A stretch of DNA of 8,551 nucleotides from NCBI GenBank assembly GCA_031362415.1, contig JANLSK010000044.1:1-8551 (forward strand), given 5' to 3'. The translations under genes and the position numbers were made by a program. This DNA comes from VFJJ01 sp031362415. Lineage in GTDB: Bacteria > Actinomycetota > Acidimicrobiia > IMCC26256 > VFJJ01. The notes beneath the pieces were generated by a model. That model saw nothing but the letters and a program-made list of their open reading frames with translations, had not been told where the DNA came from and ran no database searches. Of the stretch, positions 5,767 to 8,551 are shown in pieces. Position 1 is the stretch's first letter. Each line of letters starts with the position of its first letter.

Positions 5767-7287
5767 CTATGCACCGGCCTCGGATCGGGCGAGCTGGTCG
5801 AGGTAGTCGGCGACCTCGGTGTGGCCGCCATGGCGCGCCCATCCTGCCGGCGGCGAATCCCACTCGGTGTCGACGATATCGGGGTCGGCGCCGAGCTCGA
5901 CGAGCAGCATGGCGAGCGGCAGGTCGCCGTGCTGCGCGGCTTCGTGCAGGGCCGTCGTCCGGTGGCGGACGTTGATGTCGAAGCCGAGATCGACGAGCAG
6001 CCGGACCGCGCCGCCGCGGCCGAGCTCGGCGGCACGAGCGACAAGGTCGTCGCGTTGCTCGAGGGCCGACTGGAGCAGTCGCGGATCCGTCGCGAGGGCG
6101 GCGTCCACGGCTCGACGGTCACCGGCGAGGCAGGCACCGACGAACACCATCGAGGGGTCGACGGTGGAGGTGTCGGCTCCGGCTGCGGCGAGTAGTTCGG
6201 CGATCGCCAGGTGGCCGTGCAGCACGGCTCCCTCGTACGGGCTGCGACCTTCGTAGCCGGGGTGGGTGCCGGGGCAGTTCGGGTCGACTCCGCGGGCGAG
6301 CAGCAGGCGGGTGCGTTGTTCGAGGCCGGCCTCGGCGGCGTGTTGGAGTGCCTCGGCGACGATCTCGTGCGGCGTCTGGTGGCCGTGGGTGAGCATACGC
6401 CGCCATGGTCCCCCGTCACCTCGACCGAGGCCATGGTCGAGCAGCAGTTCGAGGAACTCGGTGTCGTCGCGGGCGATGTCGCCCGCACCCCGGTTGTAGA
6501 TCGTCTGGCTGTCGTTCGCTTCCGCCCCGGCCTCCAACAGCAGTCGGGCCAGAGGGATCTCGTGCGGGTGGGGTGGGGCACCCTGCTCGCCGCGGCCGAA
6601 CACTCCGGTGAGAGCGGTGAACGGCGACGGCAGGCCGTCCCACAGGTAGCCCGCGTTCGGGTCGGCACCCGCGGCGAGCAACAGCCGGGCGGCGGCAACC
6701 GGGTCGCTGCCGGGGCAAGGCGCAAGCCGTGAGTACGTGAGGTACAGCAATGGCGGCCAGGCGAACGGTCCCCCGTCACGACCAGCCACCTGCGGGTCAC
6801 TGTCGAGGACCACGCGTATCGCGTCGACGGCGCCGGTGGCGGCCGCTGTGTAGATCGACCACCCGGCGAGGTGCGGGTACTCGACCAAAATCCGGTCGGC
6901 CTGTGCCAACCGGCCGGAATCGTCGGCGCCGTAGTTGAGGCAGCCGAGACGTAGCAGCTCGTCTGCTCGAGAGGCGTCGTCAGCGAGCTGCCCACCGACC
7001 TGTTCCTCGTGTGGCGATCGGCTCAACCGGTTGACCAGCTGCACGTAGTCGCGCAGCTTCGCCCACGAGGCGAAGTCGTAGTGGCGGGCCACAGTCAGCT
7101 GGGCGTCGGCGAGCTTGAACGCCGTCGCCGCCGGTGTTTCGGCGGTCAGCTCGCCCAGTCGCGGATGGTGCTCGCGAACGAGGGCGATCGAACCGTCGAT
7201 CCCGGCGCGAACGAGATCGCGTAACGTCTTGGCGTGGGCCTTCAGCCGCTCGAGGTCGGGGTTGTCTGGCAGGCAGTCGACGGGCAT
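5767..7287 (-). CDS. Ankyrin-repeat protein with N-terminal helical domain
   Basis: The 506-residue protein is probably cytosolic, as no signal peptide or membrane helix is seen. The N-terminus (1-85) is helical, with NPDLERLKAHAKTLRDLVR and then FKLADAQLTVARHYDFASWAKLRDYV at 58-82, a segment that I recall preceding ankyrin repeats in other actinobacterial proteins. Ankyrin-type units follow from about 140 to 500. Clear repeat ends are ARLLLAAGADPNAG (200-213), ARLLLEAGAEAND (247-259), RLLLARGVDPN (327-337), ELLAAAGADTS (364-374) and TALHEAAQHGDLPLAMLLVELGADPD (445-470), with a last partial unit at about 482-500. Several middle units are irregular or have long inserts. Ankyrin repeats bind other proteins; the partner is unknown. 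I chose ATG 7287 because GGAGAGG stands 9 bases upstream; ATG 7296 is too close to it and GTG 7323 would add 12 unlikely residues. The gene stands alone and converges with the sortase gene. Confidence 0.88.
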   Translation of the reverse strand: MPVDCLPDNPDLERLKAHAKTLRDLVRAGIDGSIALVREHHPRLGELTAETPAATAFKLADAQLTVARHYDFASWAKLRDYVQLVNRLSRSPHEEQVGGQLADDASRADELLRLGCLNYGADDSGRLAQADRILVEYPHLAGWSIYTAAATGAVDAIRVVLDSDPQVAGRDGGPFAWPPLLYLTYSRLAPCPGSDPVAAARLLLAAGADPNAGYLWDGLPSPFTALTGVFGRGEQGAPPHPHEIPLARLLLEAGAEANDSQTIYNRGAGDIARDDTEFLELLLDHGLGRGDGGPWRRMLTHGHQTPHEIVAEALQHAAEAGLEQRTRLLLARGVDPNCPGTHPGYEGRSPYEGAVLHGHLAIAELLAAAGADTSTVDPSMVFVGACLAGDRRAVDAALATDPRLLQSALEQRDDLVARAAELGRGGAVRLLVDLGFDINVRHRTTALHEAAQHGDLPLAMLLVELGADPDIVDTEWDSPPAGWARHGGHTEVADYLDQLARSEAGA

Positions 7288-7323
7288 CGGTGTCATCCTC
7301 TCCGGCAGGCCCGACGTCCGCAC

Positions 7324-7747
7324 AGACGGGCAAGAAAGGAGACGAAACGCATCACCTTCACGTCACCCAGGTGGGCTCTACCCTTCCCGCGGACCGGTGG
7401 CGCTCCTGGATCGCCGGTATCAAACGTAGCCGCTGGATGTCACACCCTCGGAAGTCGACAAACTCGGCCCCTCGACCTGATCCAGTGTGGCCACCGTGCC
7501 GTCCTCGTTGAACCATGTGGAATCGCTCCAGCCGGCTGCTGGCATCATCGCAGGCCCTCAGCTCGATCGCGGCAGCAGCCCATAGGTGAGCCGCGACGAG
7601 CGGGCGGCGCCCAGTCGCCAGCCTGGCACAACACATTTCGGCATGCTCGGTTGGGCTCACGTGCGTGCGCGGCAGGCCGCCTACCGGAGCTGAGCGGCAT
7701 CACCGAAGTCAGGCGGCCGAACCCTCCGACTCATCGGGAATGGGTGT
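7324..7747. other. About 420 bases without a convincing gene; possible coding remnants on the minus strand
   Basis: No reading frame here has a recognisable product. On the minus strand a GTG-started frame (7660 to 7358, 100 residues) begins with a fairly protein-like stretch, including LVAAHLWAAAAIELRACDDA, and then turns Arg/Gly/His-rich. A second minus-strand frame shifted by one starts at an ATG-ATG near 7545, behind GAGGG. It reads on as a plausible 42-residue tail (with WFNEDGTVATLDQVEG) to a TGA near 7424. Together they look like one small gene with a frameshift, or chance frames. The part just upstream of the ankyrin gene should hold its promoter, but I see no clear -35/-10 pair. No tRNA or mobile-element ends are visible. 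Confidence 0.35.
7675..7718. terminator. Inverted repeat downstream of the DUF1905 gene, possible terminator
   Basis: GGCCGCCT (7675-7682) and AGGCGGCC (7711-7718) are perfect 8-bp complements with a 28-base loop, starting 29 bases past the stop of the DUF1905 gene on the minus strand. The stem is very GC-rich and well placed to end the two-gene transcript. It has no following T-run and a long loop, so it is not a typical intrinsic terminator. Confidence 0.3.
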
Positions 7748-8038
7748 TCAGTTGAGTCGTTGCTCAAGGTGGATGACGACGTCGTCGCCGTCCGTCTTGC
7801 CGATCGACTTGCGGATGACAGCGGCGATCGGCAGCTTGTGGGTACCGTCGCCGAGGGCCATGAACGCACTGCGGAACGGGATGCCGTCGACGGTGCCAGA
7901 GACCTTGACGAGGCCGCGAGTGCCGAACACGGTTGCGGAGTCCGGAAGCTTGACGCAGGTCCACGTGTCGCCGTCGTGCACGCGACCCAACGTGGCGGTG
8001 AACGTGATGTCGAGCGGGCCGATGGTGGACTTCTTCAT
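7748..8038 (-). CDS. DUF1905 domain protein
   Basis: The 96-residue protein is a complete DUF1905 domain, a small beta-rich fold whose biochemical role is not known. Signs of the family are F-T-A-T-L near 13-17, DTWTCVKLPDSATVFGTRG at 24-42, VKVSGTVDGIPFRSAFM at 44-60, ALGDGTHKLP at 61-70 and VIRKSIGKTDGDDVVIHLE at 74-92. These match the usual pattern of W-x-x-V-x-L-P, a turn with G-T-x-x-G, GDG-x-H-x-L and IGK-x-x-GD. There is no signal peptide or membrane helix. The ATG at 8038 has AGGAGC six bases upstream. It follows the membrane protein gene by 28 bases on the same strand, so the two are very likely one transcript. In some other bacteria this domain is fused to a second small domain (YdeI/OmpD-associated type); here it stands alone. 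Confidence 0.88.
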   Translation of the reverse strand: MKKSTIGPLDITFTATLGRVHDGDTWTCVKLPDSATVFGTRGLVKVSGTVDGIPFRSAFMALGDGTHKLPIAAVIRKSIGKTDGDDVVIHLEQRLN

Positions 8039-8066
8039 GGGTTGCTCCTGTTGTCGAGTCTGCGGG

Positions 8067-8438
8067 TCAGCTGAAGAGGCTCACGATGGCGCCGATCGCA
8101 ACGAGCTTGAGCAGCCAGTCGACGGCATGGAGCGCAGCTCGTCGCGTCGCTGCGCCCTCATGGAAGACGGAGCCTGCGAAGAGCACCACCGGAATCGTCC
8201 ATAGCGACAAGCCGAGCAACACTCCGGCTCCGAGACCGCTCCAGGCGGCGACGGTGAGCAGTCCGGCGACGAGCGCAGCGACAGCCAGGTTGCGCAGCAG
8301 CTCGACGAGGACCTGCTCGGCCACCGGCCGCTGAGGTACAAGCTCGGGCGCCGTCGGTGCCGGCATGGCGGCGTAGTAGATGGCGCTGATGACCAACGCT
8401 GCGACGGTGGCGATGACGACACCAGGTGCGATCACCAT
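8067..8438 (-). CDS. Small four-helix membrane protein, DUF1761-like
   Basis: The 123-residue protein has four hydrophobic helices at about 6-24, 47-65, 70-91 and 104-122. The first ends in ISAIYYAAM, the second to third carry short Gly-rich turns, and the last segment reads HEGAATRRAALHAVDWLLKLVAIGAIV. The pattern of an aromatic pair after helix 1, a Gly-Leu-rich helix 3 with L-W, and an H-A-x-D-W-L-x-K-L motif in helix 4 resembles DUF1761 membrane proteins, whose function is unknown. The family call is by memory of the pattern and is less sure than the topology. The ATG at 8438 has GGGAGG three bases upstream. It is the first gene of the pair with the DUF1905 gene and is transcribed away from the gene that starts at 8526. 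Confidence 0.7.
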   Translation of the reverse strand: MVIAPGVVIATVAALVISAIYYAAMPAPTAPELVPQRPVAEQVLVELLRNLAVAALVAGLLTVAAWSGLGAGVLLGLSLWTIPVVLFAGSVFHEGAATRRAALHAVDWLLKLVAIGAIVSLFS

Positions 8439-8453
8439 GAACCTCCCAGATAA

Positions 8454-8504
8454 AGTACTTGTGGGTACTCATACCGTACCGGACATTATAGTACCGTTAA
8501 GTAT
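8454..8504. promoter_or_regulatory. Divergent promoter and likely operator region with GTAC array
   Basis: This AT-rich gap separates the membrane protein gene (minus) from the gene starting at 8526 (plus). A perfect TATAAT lies on the minus strand at 8490-8485; transcription would start near 8478 and leave a leader of about 40 bases. On the plus strand TATAGT at 8487-8492 overlaps it. Neither has a good -35, which suits regulated promoters. GTAC occurs at 8455, 8465, 8476 and 8491 and GTAT at 8501. These give the inverted repeats AGTAC-N6-GTACT (8454-8469), GGTAC-N7-GTACC (8464-8480) and GTAC-N6-GTAT (8491-8504). Such a set is expected for a dimeric repressor that covers both promoters. Confidence 0.55.
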
Positions 8505-8525
8505 CAAATCTGATTGGAGGAACCG

Positions 8526-8551
8526 TTGACTGCCTCAGCCACCCCGGCTCG
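8526..8551 (+). CDS. Start of a divergent gene, possibly a transcription regulator (only the first 9 codons)
   Basis: A TTG codon at 8526 follows a strong ribosome binding site, TTGGAGG at 8514-8520, with five bases between. The visible codons read M-T-A-S-A-T-P-A-R and the window then ends. The product cannot be identified. A regulator of the DUF1761/DUF1905 pair is suggested only by the divergent layout and the palindromic sites between the genes. Confidence 0.5.

Noticed and set aside
6211..6732. Plus-strand frame of 173 codons opposite the ankyrin gene
   Set aside because: It mirrors the repeat structure of the ankyrin gene on the other strand and shows no motif of its own.
7234..7755. 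Plus-strand frame of 173 codons through the gap before the DUF1905 gene, with AAGGAG near 7336
   Set aside because: The AAGGAG is not followed by a proper start codon, and the product is Pro/Arg/His-rich without a recognisable domain; it starts antisense to the ankyrin gene.

Overview
The window comes from a high-GC bacterium, probably an actinobacterium of the Acidimicrobiia type. This is an inference from the base composition, the class E-like sortase, the weak or alternative start codons, and a System I (Ccm) cytochrome c maturation operon in the same neighbourhood. No rRNA, tRNA, CRISPR array, insertion sequence or phage gene was seen.

Region 1 (1-3992, minus strand) is a compact operon in the order ccmA-ccmB-ccmC-ccmD-ccmE-ccmF; ccmF runs off the left edge. 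CcmA (ATPase) and CcmB, with CcmC and CcmD, load heme onto the membrane-anchored chaperone CcmE. CcmF then takes part in transferring heme to apocytochrome c on the outer face of the membrane. ccmA/B and ccmC/D overlap by ATGA and ccmD/E by 10 bases, which points to translational coupling. The tiny ccmD gene is present and is easy to miss.

Region 2 (3993-5380) holds a short divergent control region and a plus-strand gene for a class E-like sortase. It has a TLTTC active site, an N-terminal membrane anchor, a low-complexity linker and two extra C-terminal membrane helices.

Region 3 (5381-5766) lies between the convergent sortase and ankyrin genes. It holds a 10-bp inverted repeat and a short plus-strand reading frame with a strong ribosome binding site but an unconvincing protein.

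Region 4 (5767-7287, minus) is one long ankyrin-repeat protein gene. Region 5 (7288-7747) is about 460 bases without a convincing gene, with possible coding remnants.

Region 6 (7748-8551) is a two-gene minus-strand unit, a four-helix DUF1761-like membrane protein followed by a DUF1905 protein. It is divergent from a gene of which only the first codons are visible. The 85-base AT-rich gap between them carries a perfect TATAAT and GTAC words spaced about one DNA turn apart. That suggests a local regulator and operator, although the regulator itself cannot be identified from this window. I see no clearly new defence or mobile system. The most unusual items are the sortase topology and the GTAC operator array.
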